A stretch of DNA of 47,212 bases from Massilia sp. HP4 (GTDB lineage: Bacteria > Pseudomonadota > Gammaproteobacteria > Burkholderiales > Burkholderiaceae_D), in assembly GCF_005222695.1 (NCBI RefSeq), contig NZ_STGG01000022.1:1-47212 (forward strand), read 5' to 3'. A program made the position numbers and the translations under genes. Positions 25,704 to 38,289 of this stretch are shown piece after piece; position 1 is the stretch's first letter, and every line of letters begins with the position of its first letter. Below the pieces are notes generated by a model, which was not told where the DNA came from, did not search any database, and saw only the letters and a list, made by a program, of their open reading frames with translations.

Positions 25704-25730
25704 TTTGCCCCGCCAATTGTGCGGGGCAAA
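25704..25730. terminator. Perfect 10-bp hairpin after the serine hydrolase gene
   Basis: TTTGCCCCGC (25704-25713) pairs with GCGGGGCAAA (25721-25730). It lies about 30 bases past the stop. No long T run follows on plus, so termination is likely but not certain. A second imperfect hairpin (GACCCGAC with GTTGGGTC, about 25798-25838) sits in the leader of the next gene. Confidence 0.55.
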
Positions 25731-25762
25731 ACGGGATTTGGGTGATATATTTTTATCATTAA

Positions 25763-27043
<1,281 letters not shown>

Positions 27044-27054
27044 GGCCGCCGCAA

Positions 27055-27798
27055 TCAGGCCGCGAAACCGCCGTCGATCAACAGGTCGCCGCCGGTGACG
27101 TAGGCCGCTTCCGGCCCGGCCAGGTAGGCAACCATGGCCGCGATCTCTTCGGGGCGGCCATGGCGCTTGATCGCCATATAGTCGTGCAGGCCCGCGCCGA
27201 ACTCGGTTTTCTCCGGGTTCATATCGGTGTCGACCGGGCCGGGCAGCACATTATTGATCGTGATCCCGCGTGGCCCCAGCTCGCGCGCCAGTCCCTGGGC
27301 CAGGCCGCTCAGGGCCGACTTGCTCATCGCATACACCGAACCGCCGACCATCGGCATGCGCAGCGCATTGGTGCTGCTGATGTTGACGATGCGTCCGCCC
27401 TGTCCCATATGCGGCAATACCGCCTTCACGCCGGCAAAGACCGCGCGCACATTGACCGCCACCGTCTTGTCGAAGTCTTCCAGCGTGAACTCATCGACCG
27501 GGCCGAATACGGCGATGCCGGCATTGTTCACCAGGATATCGATATGGCCGTGCTGCTGCGCGACCTGGGCGACGGCGGCTTCGATTGCCGCCGGATCGGC
27601 CGCATCGCTGCGGATCGCTTCGGCGCTGCCGCCACTGGCCTTGATCTCGGCCACCAGCGACTCGGCGGCGCTCGACGATTGCTGGTAAGTCAGCGCCACG
27701 TGCGCGCCCTGGCTCGCCAGGCGGCGCGCAATGGCGGCGCCGATGCCGCGCGAACCGCCGGTAACCACGGCAACCTTGCCTTCGAATGTCTTGTTCAT
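27055..27798 (-). CDS. SDR family oxidoreductase
   Basis: The 247-residue short-chain dehydrogenase has cofactor motif VTGGSRGIG, structural NNAG, and catalytic Ser in NISST with YAMSK (YxxxK). The C-terminal VTGGDLLIDGG is typical of the classical 3-oxoacyl reductase-like group. Substrate is unknown. It is divergent from a LysR regulator with about 135 bases between, a usual layout when the regulator controls the enzyme. Confidence 0.92.
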   Translation of the reverse strand: MNKTFEGKVAVVTGGSRGIGAAIARRLASQGAHVALTYQQSSSAAESLVAEIKASGGSAEAIRSDAADPAAIEAAVAQVAQQHGHIDILVNNAGIAVFGPVDEFTLEDFDKTVAVNVRAVFAGVKAVLPHMGQGGRIVNISSTNALRMPMVGGSVYAMSKSALSGLAQGLARELGPRGITINNVLPGPVDTDMNPEKTEFGAGLHDYMAIKRHGRPEEIAAMVAYLAGPEAAYVTGGDLLIDGGFAA

Positions 27799-27933
27799 GA
27801 TGGACTCCCTGTAAGTGATTGGACAGGATCTTAGTATGCTGCGGACCAGGAGTTGAAACTAGCGGGCCTGAAGTCGTATGACTTTCAACCGCCGGTATAA
27901 AATCCCGGCAATGCCATCGTCCTTGACCACGCC

Positions 27934-28878
27934 ATGCCGGAATCGATCAGCCATCTCGTCTCCTTCATCTACAGCGCCGAGGAGCGCGGGTTCTCGCCGG
28001 CCGCGCGCCGGCTCGGCCTGAGTCCGGCCGCGGTCAGCAAGAACGTCGCCCGCCTCGAGCAGCACCTGGGCGTGCGCCTGTTCCAGCGCACCACGCGCCA
28101 GCTGCGCCTGACGAGCGAGGGGGAACGCTACTTCCATGAAGTGGCCGAGCCCTGGAAGCGCATCGAAGAGGCGACCCTGGCCACGCGCCAGGGCGCCGGC
28201 CAGCCGGGCGGCACGCTCAAGATCGCCATGGCGCCGCTGGTCGGACGAACGTATTTCGTGCCGATGCTGGAAGCCTTCCTGCAGCGCTATCCGGCCATCG
28301 TCCCCGACCTGCATCTCGAAAACCGCCAGGTCGACCTGGTCAAGGACGGTTTCGACGTGGCGATCGGCGGTGGCGTCGACCTGAACGAGGGTATGGTGGC
28401 GCGCGAACTGACCATGGTGCGCAGCGTCGTGCTGGCCAGCCCGGCCTACCTGGCGCGGCGCGGCCGGCCGCTCGACCCTGATGACCTGGCGCGGCACGAC
28501 GGCATCGCCCGCCGCGCCGTAGGCAGCGGCCGCCTGCTGAGCTGGACCCTGCGCCGCGACGATGGCCGGCAGGCGCCGGTCGACCTGCGCACGGTGGTGG
28601 TGTGCGACGATCCCGAGGCGATGGCACAGGCGGCGCTGGCGGGCATCGGCATGGCGGTGCTGCCGCTGCCGCACGCGCAACCGTTCCTGCGCAGCGGGGC
28701 GCTGGTCGATGTCTTGCCGGGGTGGTTCGTGCAGGGGCGGCCGCTATGCCTGTATTACGCAAGCCGCAGGCTGTTGCCGGCCAAGACGCGGGTGTTCATC
28801 GACTTCGTGGTCGAGCGCTTCGAGGAGCAGGGGTTGGGACGGCAGTTCATGCGGCCGGACGGTCCGGCGGGGAAGTAG
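27934..28878 (+). CDS. LysR family transcriptional regulator
   Basis: The 314-residue protein has an N-terminal LysR winged helix (EERGFSPAARRLGLSPAAVSK, LEQHLGVRLFQRTTR) and a periplasmic-binding-like effector domain (GTLKIAMAPLVGRTYFVPML, DGFDVAIGGGVD). It most likely regulates the divergent SDR gene. No effector can be named. Confidence 0.92.
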   Translation: MPESISHLVSFIYSAEERGFSPAARRLGLSPAAVSKNVARLEQHLGVRLFQRTTRQLRLTSEGERYFHEVAEPWKRIEEATLATRQGAGQPGGTLKIAMAPLVGRTYFVPMLEAFLQRYPAIVPDLHLENRQVDLVKDGFDVAIGGGVDLNEGMVARELTMVRSVVLASPAYLARRGRPLDPDDLARHDGIARRAVGSGRLLSWTLRRDDGRQAPVDLRTVVVCDDPEAMAQAALAGIGMAVLPLPHAQPFLRSGALVDVLPGWFVQGRPLCLYYASRRLLPAKTRVFIDFVVERFEEQGLGRQFMRPDGPAGK

Positions 28879-28903
28879 GTTCGCCGCGGTTTTCAAGTGA
28901 TTT

Positions 28904-28992
28904 GGACGCGTCGACAGCAGAGCTGCCAACCCTACAGGGTGAGCGGGCAGCGAGACCCTAGGGTTGGCAACTCCGTTGCCGACGCGTTCATC
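28904..28992. repeat. Nested palindromic repeat, copy 1
   Basis: An outer arm GACGCGTC (28906-28913) and its partner GACGCGTTCATCC (28981-28993) enclose an inner pair, GCCAACCCTA (28925-28934) and TAGGGTTGGC (28959-28968). It lies between the ends of convergent genes. The same two-layer structure occurs at 41709-41789. This copy is less perfect. Confidence 0.8.
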
Positions 28993-29002
28993 CAGCGTGG
29001 AA

Positions 29003-30256
29003 TCAGTGGAAATGCTCGGTGCCGGCCGGCGCATCCTCTGGCATCTCGGCATGCACCAGTTCGCCGGTCGGATCGGCAAACAGCGGCGCGCCGCAGTCGT
29101 CGCAGTACTCGGCCACATAGCGCTCGTTGATGCGCTTGATGTGGGCGATGCCGGCGTCGTTCAGATGGGCCGCGATCTCGTTGATCGGCGACAGCGGCGT
29201 AGCCTGGACCGCCAGCGGGCCTTCCATCGGCGTGCCTTCTTCGTCTTCTTGCCCGTACAGCGGCCAGACGATGCCGTACACCACGTCCGCGCTCTGGCGC
29301 ATGGTGAACGAGACGCGGTATTCGTCGATCTGGATGTCTGGTGCTTCTTCGCCGAAGCCGGCGATCACGGCGCGCAGGTCGGACGCTTCGACGTCCAGCG
29401 TATTGGTCAGGTAGTGCACCGCGGCGCGGATCGAGATCGGGCGGATCAATTTATCGGCTTCGCGGCAGGCGACGTAATACGCCTCGGGCAGCAGCAGCTC
29501 GATGCCGCAGCCCGGCAGCAGGCGCGCCACATTGGCGGTGGCTTGCGCGCGCCATTGCTCTAGGCTGCGGTTGCGCTCTTCGGCGAACCGCAGTTGATGC
29601 TGCGGCTCTTGCCAGCGGAACAGTGGCTCGCCGGCCGGGGCGACGATCGCGATCAACAGGTAGCGCGTGTCGGCCAGGAACGGCGCGGTCTCGTCGAGGT
29701 GCGGCGCCGGCTTGATGGTGCCGCCCTTGTGGGCCGCGGCCGCCAGCTTTTGCGTCAGCGCGGCGGTTTCGGCATGGGTGCGCGGCAGCTGGTCGAGCGA
29801 ATACAAGGTGGGCGCGACCGCCATCTTGGTGCCTTCGGCCAGCAGATGGGCCGAAAAATGCGCGCCCAGGGTCGACAGCAGGTCGTTCGGGATGGTGCCG
29901 GTGGCGATCGAGAAGCGGGTCCAGGCGAGGATCGGCGCGGCGACCAGCAGGGCCTGCCAGCTGACGTCGCCATTGGCGGTCTGCTCGACCATGGTGGCCG
30001 ATTCGCTCACGGCTTCGACGGTGTCCATCAGCACGTCGTAAGAGGCGAGGTCATCCTTGAACAGGGCGTTCAGGGCGCTGTCGATGCTGTCCTGGTGGTT
30101 CGTCTTGAGCAGCTTTTGCAGACAGGTATCCAGCTGGCGTTCCCACGCCCTTTCCTCGGCACGGCTGGCGGCCTGCATGAGGGCTTGCGAGAGGCTGACG
30201 AGGCGCTGGCTTTCTGCGGAAAGTTTTGGAGTTGAATCTTTGGAAGGACGACGCAT
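29003..30256 (-). CDS. DUF2863 family protein
   Basis: The 417-residue protein matches the betaproteobacterial DUF2863 family as I remember it: LLVAAPILAWTRFSIATGTI, ETAPFLADTRYLLIAIVAP, LLPGCGIELLLPEAYYVACREAD, and DVVYGIVWPLYG. A C-terminal YCDDCGAPLF could bind zinc. No function is established. The ATG at 30256 gives the normal start (MRRPSKDS). The far longer open frame upstream runs through the next gene antisense and is not coding. Confidence 0.88.
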   Translation of the reverse strand: MRRPSKDSTPKLSAESQRLVSLSQALMQAASRAEERAWERQLDTCLQKLLKTNHQDSIDSALNALFKDDLASYDVLMDTVEAVSESATMVEQTANGDVSWQALLVAAPILAWTRFSIATGTIPNDLLSTLGAHFSAHLLAEGTKMAVAPTLYSLDQLPRTHAETAALTQKLAAAAHKGGTIKPAPHLDETAPFLADTRYLLIAIVAPAGEPLFRWQEPQHQLRFAEERNRSLEQWRAQATANVARLLPGCGIELLLPEAYYVACREADKLIRPISIRAAVHYLTNTLDVEASDLRAVIAGFGEEAPDIQIDEYRVSFTMRQSADVVYGIVWPLYGQEDEEGTPMEGPLAVQATPLSPINEIAAHLNDAGIAHIKRINERYVAEYCDDCGAPLFADPTGELVHAEMPEDAPAGTEHFH

Positions 30257-30430
30257 GGCGCTGGTGGGTCTCTTGTCAGTTAATAGTTCTGAAGTTCGGG
30301 TTCTGAAGTTCGGTTCAATAGCCCGAAGGGTCATCTTAAACCCATATCCCCCGTATTGTAGTTGATTCGGCCACAGGTCATGAACAATGGGGGAGGGCGG
30401 CCATGCCGGCAAATTCTTGCAAGCGAATGC

Positions 30431-30475
30431 TTGCACAAAGCGCGAACAGGGTACATAATGAGAATAATTCTCATT
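30431..30475 (+). promoter_or_regulatory. Promoter overlapped by a Fur box
   Basis: TTGCAC (30431-30436) and CATAAT (30454-30459) form a sigma70-type promoter with 17-base spacing. A perfect 9-1-9 inverted repeat, AATGAGAATAATTCTCATT (30457-30475), overlaps the -10 box and start site, and it fits the Fur consensus. Repression by iron-loaded Fur is expected. A small inverted repeat, GCAAGC/GCTTGC (30419-30434), touches the -35 box. Confidence 0.85.
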
Positions 30476-30644
30476 CAAAAATGTTTGGGAGTTGATTGGA
30501 GTGTTCAAGTTGTGTTTCCAACTTGTGTTGCAAGCAGTAGCCGTTGGCGACCGGGAAAGCGCTGACGGATGTTTCTCACGGAGTACCACCCCCGCCGGGC
30601 AACCGGATTCTGCCCTCCTGGCAATGTCAGGAGGGATTTTTTTT
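30466..30644 (+). ncRNA. Candidate Fur-controlled small RNA or terminated leader
   Basis: Transcription from the Fur-box promoter would begin near 30466. It would reach a strong intrinsic terminator: CCCTCCTG (30613-30620), loop, CAGGAGGG (30628-30635), then eight Ts (30637-30644). This gives a transcript of about 180 bases ending 26 bases before the piuC-like start. It holds no convincing gene. It could be an iron-responsive small RNA that partly reads through into piuC, or an attenuated leader. No known riboswitch fits. Confidence 0.55.
30613..30644 (+). terminator. Strong terminator inside the piuC leader
   Basis: An 8-bp GC-rich stem with a 7-base loop is followed by A and eight Ts. It is the best intrinsic terminator in the window, yet it lies directly upstream of a gene on the same strand. 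Confidence 0.9.
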
Positions 30645-30670
30645 GTTGGCTCGACAAAAAGAACAACGAC

Positions 30671-31354
30671 ATGATGCTGCATATCCCCGGCGTGCTGACG
30701 CCTGGCCAGGTAGCCCACATCCGCGCCCGCATGGCCGGCGCGCCCGAATGGATCGACGGCCGCGAAAGCGTGGGCGCGCAGGGCGCGCAGGTCAAGCGCA
30801 ACCGGCAACTGGGCGAGGGTTCGCCGCTGGCCGTGGAGCTGGGCCAGGTCGTGAGCGCGGCGCTGATGGCCAATCCGGTATTCTTTTCCAGCGTCCTGCC
30901 GCTGCGGGTGCTGGCCCCTTACTTCAATGCCTATGGCGGTGGCGAGCATTACGGCCTGCACGTGGACGGCGCGATCCGCGCCCAGCGCGGCGGCGGGGCC
31001 CCGGTGCGGGCCGACGTCTCGACTACCGTGTTCCTGAGCGAGCCCGATGATTACGAAGGCGGCGAGCTGGAAGTCGTCGATTTGTACGGCACCCACGAGG
31101 TCAAGCTGGCGGCGGGCGATGCGATCGTGTATTCGTCGGGCAGCGTGCACCAGGTGCGGCCCGTCACGCGCGGCGAGCGGGTCGCATCCTTCCTCTGGAC
31201 CCAGAGCATGGTGCGCGACGACGGCAAGCGCGGCATGCTGTTCGATCTCGATACGCAGATCCAGAAGCTGCGCGCCCAGCATGGGGAATCGGAGATCACG
31301 GTGGGGTTGACGGCGCATTATCACAACCTGCTGAGGATGTGGGCCGAGGTGTGA
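30671..31354 (+). CDS. piuC: PiuC-type Fe(II)/2-oxoglutarate dioxygenase
   Basis: The 227-residue protein matches the PKHD-type hydroxylase (PiuC/YbiX) family: [17 protein letters not shown] with the iron ligands of Hx[18 protein letters not shown], and the distal iron His and 2-oxoglutarate Arg in [17 protein letters not shown]. The family is typically iron-regulated and found next to siderophore receptors. No TonB receptor is adjacent here. The Fur box upstream supports iron control. The ATG at 30671 gives the family N-terminus (MMLHIPGVL). Confidence 0.92.
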   Translation: MMLHIPGVLTPGQVAHIRARMAGAPEWIDGRESVGAQGAQVKRNRQLGEGSPLAVELGQVVSAALMANPVFFSSVLPLRVLAPYFNAYGGGEHYGLHVDGAIRAQRGGGAPVRADVSTTVFLSEPDDYEGGELEVVDLYGTHEVKLAAGDAIVYSSGSVHQVRPVTRGERVASFLWTQSMVRDDGKRGMLFDLDTQIQKLRAQHGESEITVGLTAHYHNLLRMWAEV

Positions 31355-31374
31355 GGCGGCGCTGACGCCGACGT

Positions 31375-31412
31375 AAAAAGGGCTGGAACCCGCGAGGATT
31401 CCAGCCCTTTTG
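31375..31412. terminator. Bidirectional terminator between piuC and acnA
   Basis: GGGCTGGAA (31380-31388) pairs with TTCCAGCCC (31399-31407). AAAAA precedes and TTTT follows, so it can end both convergent transcripts. Confidence 0.9.
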
Positions 31413-31448
31413 CTTGTCAGCCAGCCCGCCGAAGCGGGCTTTCCGAAT

Positions 31449-34157
<2,709 letters not shown>

Positions 34158-34272
34158 AATCTCTCCTTCAGTGGGGATATTGTTATTTCAACAGCGGCAA
34201 ATCGACCGAAATAACGGATAGAAATAGCATCGGGCGACAGGACGGCCGGATCCGGGAATCCGGCCACATTCT

Positions 34273-34821
34273 TCAAGTGGTGCTGGCCTCCGGTGCCGCG
34301 GTCGCCACGATCGCGGACTGTTCGGCGTTCTTGCATTCGTTGGCCAACTGGCGGTTGAGCTTCGAGTCGAGCAGGATGCCCTTGGCTGGAATACCGATCC
34401 AGATCAGGCCATAGTGCGGATTCTCGAAGCGCAGCGCGCCGGTGGTGGTGCCGATGCGCGACAGCCGGTGCAGGCGCTGTTTCCAGCGCAGCGCGATATG
34501 GCTGTCATCGGTCTCGTTGGTATAGATCGTGATCTTGTTGCCGAGTTCGCAAGCGTACTCGGTCACCTTGGTGTCGGCGATGTCCGGCTCGTTCACTTCG
34601 AGCGGGTTCGCAGCCACGGCGGCAGCCGCAGCGGCGGCCGCGGCAGCAGCGGCTGCCGCTTGCGCCTTCTTGGTCGGTTTCTTCTTCGCTTGCGCCTTCA
34701 GCACCGCTTCCGCTTTCGGATGTTTTTCCTTAGCAACTGCGGCGCTTGCCGGTGCGCACACGACGGCAGCCGCGAGCGCGACGGCGCAGGCGGCGATCAT
34801 TTTTGGGAGGAGGATGGCCAT
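34273..34821 (-). CDS. Secreted protein with poly-Ala linker and MliC-like domain
   Basis: The 182-residue product starts with a signal peptide (MAILLPKMIAACAVALAAAV, cleavage near ASA-AV). A Lys/Ala linker with about 14 consecutive Ala follows. The C-terminal part (TEYACELGNKITIYTN to ANECKNAEQ) has paired Cys and a GALRFENPHYGLIWIG stretch, an outline reminiscent of the MliC lysozyme-inhibitor fold. That assignment is tentative. The gene starts 10 bases after the lyase-like gene ends, suggesting co-transcription. A GC hairpin (34244-34265) follows its stop. Confidence 0.75.
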   Translation of the reverse strand: MAILLPKMIAACAVALAAAVVCAPASAAVAKEKHPKAEAVLKAQAKKKPTKKAQAAAAAAAAAAAAAAVAANPLEVNEPDIADTKVTEYACELGNKITIYTNETDDSHIALRWKQRLHRLSRIGTTTGALRFENPHYGLIWIGIPAKGILLDSKLNRQLANECKNAEQSAIVATAAPEASTT

Positions 34822-34831
34822 GGTCGGAGGA

Positions 34832-35821
34832 TTACTCGCTGTCGGGAAGGTTGACGATAGCGGCAGCGGCTTCCGGCAGCGCGAGGCCGGCCAGCTTGGC
34901 ACGCTGCAACACCGACCAATAATATCGGTAGCTTGCACGGTCGTGCAAGCGGCCATGTTGTGCGATCGGTCCCCATTCCGCAGCCATGGCCTCAAGCAGG
35001 ATATTCGTCGCTTCATTGACCTCGGACAGGCGCGGCGTGAATGCTTTCAGGATCGGCTTGATCTGGTCCGGATGGATGCTCCACATGCGCGTAAAACCGA
35101 ACTCGGCGCCGGCGCGCTGGGCGTCGTTGGCCACCGTCGGGCTGTCCTTGATATCGGTCGTGACATTGTGCGACGCCACCTTGCCGTGGGCATGGCAGGC
35201 CGCGACCATCTCGAGCTTGGCGCGCACCACCAGCGGGTGGGTGAACTGGCCCGGGGTGCGCATCGCACTGGCCGGAATCGCGCCGTAGTGGCTCGAGACG
35301 AAATCCATGATGCCGAACGACAGGCACTCGACCTGGGGCAGGGCGGCGATGTCATGGGCTTCGCGCAGCGCGCCGTGGGTTTCGACCAGCACGTGCACCG
35401 GCAAGTCCGGGCGGCCGGCGGCCTGGGCGTGCTGGTTGATCAGGTCGATCGCGCGGGTGACTTCCATCGCGCTTTCCACCTTCGGCAACACCACATAGGC
35501 CAGGCGGTTGGCGGCGCCGCCGACGATGAATTCGACGTCTTTCGCAAAATGTGGGCTGGCCGGCTCGTGCAGGCGGGCGCCGATGCGGCCGAAGCGATTG
35601 TCGTCGCTATTGACGAGCTGCGCGACCAGGATGGCGTGTTCCAGTTCGCTGCCGGCGGTGGCGCCGTCCTCACAGTCGAAAGTGATGTCGAACAGGGGGC
35701 CAAGCTCTTGTTGCAGGGCCATCGATTTGCGCATCAGCTTCTCGGAACCGGCGTAGTGATCGCAGGCTGGCAGAAGGAGCGGCTGGCGTTTGCCCTGGAA
35801 TAAAACCTCGGATGGATGCAT
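34832..35821 (-). CDS. HpcH/HpaI aldolase / citrate lyase beta-like (CoA ester lyase)
   Basis: The 329-residue TIM-barrel protein of the CitE-like family has the metal-binding FDITFDCEDGATAGSE and VVLPKVESAMEV, plus a C-terminal SIHPDQIKPI. Relatives cleave malyl-CoA or citramalyl-CoA, and the exact substrate is not readable from sequence. This gene commonly lies between mdh and acn in Burkholderiales, as here, which suggests a link to central carbon metabolism. Confidence 0.88.
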   Translation of the reverse strand: MHPSEVLFQGKRQPLLLPACDHYAGSEKLMRKSMALQQELGPLFDITFDCEDGATAGSELEHAILVAQLVNSDDNRFGRIGARLHEPASPHFAKDVEFIVGGAANRLAYVVLPKVESAMEVTRAIDLINQHAQAAGRPDLPVHVLVETHGALREAHDIAALPQVECLSFGIMDFVSSHYGAIPASAMRTPGQFTHPLVVRAKLEMVAACHAHGKVASHNVTTDIKDSPTVANDAQRAGAEFGFTRMWSIHPDQIKPILKAFTPRLSEVNEATNILLEAMAAEWGPIAQHGRLHDRASYRYYWSVLQRAKLAGLALPEAAAAIVNLPDSE

Positions 35822-35853
35822 ATCTCTCTATGTACAACGCTTGGTTACCACGT

Positions 35854-35883
35854 AAAACCGCCGTGCCGGTTGAAGGGCACGGC
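35854..35883 (-). terminator. Terminator-like hairpin after mdh
   Basis: On the minus strand, GCCGTGCC and GGCACGGC (35860-35867 with 35876-35883) form an 8-bp stem followed by GGTTTTA. It lies 40 bases past the mdh stop, but the T run is short, so read-through into the lyase-like gene is possible. Confidence 0.6.
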
Positions 35884-35923
35884 GTTGTTGGCGCACGGCA
35901 ATCGCCGCGCGCCATGATCAGGA

Positions 35924-36913
35924 TCAACCCAGCAGGTGAGCGACGCCGGCTTTCTCTTCTTCCAGCTCTTTCAGGGTCAGGTTGATGCGTTCTTGCGAGA
36001 ACGAATCGATGTCCAGGCCCTGGACGATGGTGTACTCGCCATTCTCGGTGGTGACAGGGAAACCGAACATGGTGCCTTCAGGGATACCGTAGGAACCATC
36101 TGAAGGGATACCCATGGTGGTCCACTTGCCATTGGTGCCCAGCACCCAGTCGCGCACGTGGTCGATGGCGGCGTTGGCTGCCGACGCTGCCGACGACAGG
36201 CCGCGCGCTTCGATGATGGCGGCGCCGCGCTTGCCGACGGTCGGCAGGAAGGTGTTGGCGTTCCATTCCTGATCGTTGATCAGGTCCTTGACTGCATCGC
36301 CGCCGGCGGTCGCGAAGCGGTAGTCGGCGTACATGGTTGGCGAGTGGTTGCCCCAGACGACCATTTTTTCGATGTCCTTGACGGCCTTGCCGGTCTTGGC
36401 GGCCACTTGCGACAGGGCGCGGTTGTGGTCCAGGCGCAGCATGGCGGTGAAGTTCCTGGCCGGCAGGCTCGGGGCCGATTTCATCGCGATGTAGGCGTTG
36501 GTGTTGGCCGGGTTGCCGACCACCAGCACCTTGACGTTGCGCGAAGCGACGGCGTCCAGGGCCTTGCCTTGCACGGTGAAGATCTGGGCGTTGGCTTCCA
36601 GCAGGTCCTTGCGTTCCATGCCCGGGCCGCGTGGACGGGCGCCGACCAGCAGGGCGACATCGGCGTCCTTGAAGGCGGTCATCGGGTCGGAGTGGGCGGT
36701 CATGCCTTCGAGCAGGGGGAATGCGCAGTCGTCGATTTCCATCATGACGCCCTTGAGCGCCTTCTGTGCCTTCTCGTTGTCGATTTCGAGCAGCTGAAGG
36801 ATGACCGGCTGGTCCTTGCCCAGCATGTCGCCATTGGCGATGCGGAACAGCAGGGAATAGCCGATCTGGCCGGCCGCGCCGGTAACGGCGACGCGCATTG
36901 GGGTTTTAGCCAT
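35924..36913 (-). CDS. mdh: Malate dehydrogenase
   Basis: The 329-residue enzyme oxidises malate to oxaloacetate with NAD in the TCA cycle. Seen: [52 protein letters not shown], and the catalytic His in [14 protein letters not shown]. It matches the roughly 330-residue cytosolic-type MDH of Burkholderiales. It is divergent from the GntR/sdh/gltA operon. Confidence 0.97.
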   Translation of the reverse strand: MAKTPMRVAVTGAAGQIGYSLLFRIANGDMLGKDQPVILQLLEIDNEKAQKALKGVMMEIDDCAFPLLEGMTAHSDPMTAFKDADVALLVGARPRGPGMERKDLLEANAQIFTVQGKALDAVASRNVKVLVVGNPANTNAYIAMKSAPSLPARNFTAMLRLDHNRALSQVAAKTGKAVKDIEKMVVWGNHSPTMYADYRFATAGGDAVKDLINDQEWNANTFLPTVGKRGAAIIEARGLSSAASAANAAIDHVRDWVLGTNGKWTTMGIPSDGSYGIPEGTMFGFPVTTENGEYTIVQGLDIDSFSQERINLTLKELEEEKAGVAHLLG

Positions 36914-37252
36914 GATGAATCTCCAAAGTGGGAATGAAAACGGTTTGCGCCGAGGTCGACGCCGAGCATACGCCTGTCTGGTTACGGTTTGCTTTCACAG
37001 CGTTTGATGAAGCTGCAATGATACCAAAAGCGCACACATTGATACCAGGAGCGCACTGATTGCCTCCAGCGTCGGAAGACGGGTGTCGCGCGCGTACAAT
37101 GGTGGAAGAGTGGCGCCGACTCCCGGTCGGCCATGAGTGTATTCCTCTGCCGTTTGATCTGTCAATTCAATATCATATGTCTTATATAAGACACATATCT
37201 AAAGACCTCTAATACTGGACGGTCATGCACTTTTGTGGTGAAATCGCGGTCT
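36914..37252. other. mdh-GntR divergent control region
   Basis: These 339 bases separate the two TCA gene groups and become AT-rich toward the GntR gene. They hold no gene. The main feature is a perfect 16-bp palindrome at 37178-37193, reported separately. Confidence 0.7.
37178..37193. promoter_or_regulatory. Palindrome, candidate GntR operator
   Basis: TGTCTTATATAAGACA is a perfect 16-bp palindrome 60 bases before the GntR start. Its size and position fit an autoregulatory operator of a GntR dimer controlling the divergent TCA genes. The link to this regulator is inferred. Confidence 0.55.
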
Positions 37253-38017
37253 ATGAATTCCACCCCGTCCAATCCGGCCGTTGATCCTGTCGCCAGTGGT
37301 TCGCCCTCGTTCCGGCCCCTGTACCAGCAGATCAAGGCGCTGATCACCCAGAGCCTGCAGGCCGGTGAGTGGAAACCTGGCGAACTCATGCCGAGCGAAG
37401 TCGAGCTGGCGGCCCGTTTCAAGGTCAGCCAGGGCACGGTGCGCAAGGCGATCGACGAGCTGGCCGCGGAAAATCTCGTGCTGCGGCGCCAGGGCAAGGG
37501 CACCTTCGTGGCCAGCCACGCCGAAGAGCGCGCCCATTTCCGCTTCCTGCGCCTGATGCCCGACGAAGGCCTCCCCCATCATCCAGAGAACCGCTTCCTC
37601 GAAGTCAAGCGCATCCGTGCGCCGGCCGAGGTCGCGCGCCTGCTCGAGCTCAAATCGGGCGACGCCGTCGTCTACATCAAGCGTGTGCAGTCGTTCGACG
37701 GCCAGCCGACCATCCTGGAAGAGCTGTGGCTGCCGGGGCAGTTGTTCAAGGGCCTGAGCGCGGAGCGGCTGGTGGAGTACAAGGGGCCGATGTATGGCCT
37801 GTTCGAGACGGAATTTGGCACCCGCATGATCCGCGCGACCGAGAAGATCCGCGCGGTGTCGGCCGATGCCGTCACGGCCGAGCACCTGAAGGTGGCGCCC
37901 GGCACGCCGCTGCTGTGCGGCGAGCGCGTGTCGTTCACCTATGGCGACAAGGCCGTCGAGCTGCGCCGCGAGATGTATTCGACCGCCAAGCACCATTATT
38001 TGAACGAGCTGTCGTAA
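37253..38017 (+). CDS. GntR/HutC family regulator of the sdh region
   Basis: The 254-residue protein has an N-terminal GntR winged helix (FRPLYQQIKALITQSL, MPSEVELAARFKVSQGTVRKAI, RRQGKGTFV) and a C-terminal UTRA ligand domain (VVYIKRVQSFDGQPTILEELW, YSTAKHHYLNELS). A regulator of this type commonly precedes sdhC in Burkholderiales, so control of sdh, gltA and mdh is likely. The effector is unknown. The ATG at 37253 fits the sequence; the earlier in-frame ATG at 37235 adds only six residues. Confidence 0.9.
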   Translation: MNSTPSNPAVDPVASGSPSFRPLYQQIKALITQSLQAGEWKPGELMPSEVELAARFKVSQGTVRKAIDELAAENLVLRRQGKGTFVASHAEERAHFRFLRLMPDEGLPHHPENRFLEVKRIRAPAEVARLLELKSGDAVVYIKRVQSFDGQPTILEELWLPGQLFKGLSAERLVEYKGPMYGLFETEFGTRMIRATEKIRAVSADAVTAEHLKVAPGTPLLCGERVSFTYGDKAVELRREMYSTAKHHYLNELS

Positions 38018-38289
38018 GGAGAAACAAGGCAGGAATCGGCAAGGTAAATATTCACTGATTTCTGTCCTTTCAAATAATTCGGAAAATAGCCGAATGGGAT
38101 AATTCCACTCCCTGCGGCAATCGCACGAATGCGATTAGAATATATTGGTTTTGGGTACGCGACGGACATGACCCGGTTCGCCGCTCGCTGTCCCGCCCAC
38201 TGGCCCCACTTTCGGCGGGCCGGTCGGGAAATCGGCGACAATCCAAAGGGTTCACATAAAAACTGTTGTCATAAGGGAGGTGTACCATC
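38018..38289. other. sdhC upstream region with two inverted repeats
   Basis: Two inverted repeats are visible: ATTCGG/CCGAAT (38077-38082, 38090-38095) and AATCGC/GCGATT (38119-38124, 38131-38136). The region is AT-rich between them and GC-rich after 38155. It likely holds the sdh promoter. The ribosome binding site GGGAGGTG before the sdhC ATG is strong. Confidence 0.55.

Noticed and set aside
30466..30612. Known riboswitch in the piuC leader
   Set aside because: GCCGGGC and GTAGCCG resemble pieces of ZTP and yybP-ykoY motifs, but the rest of either consensus is missing.
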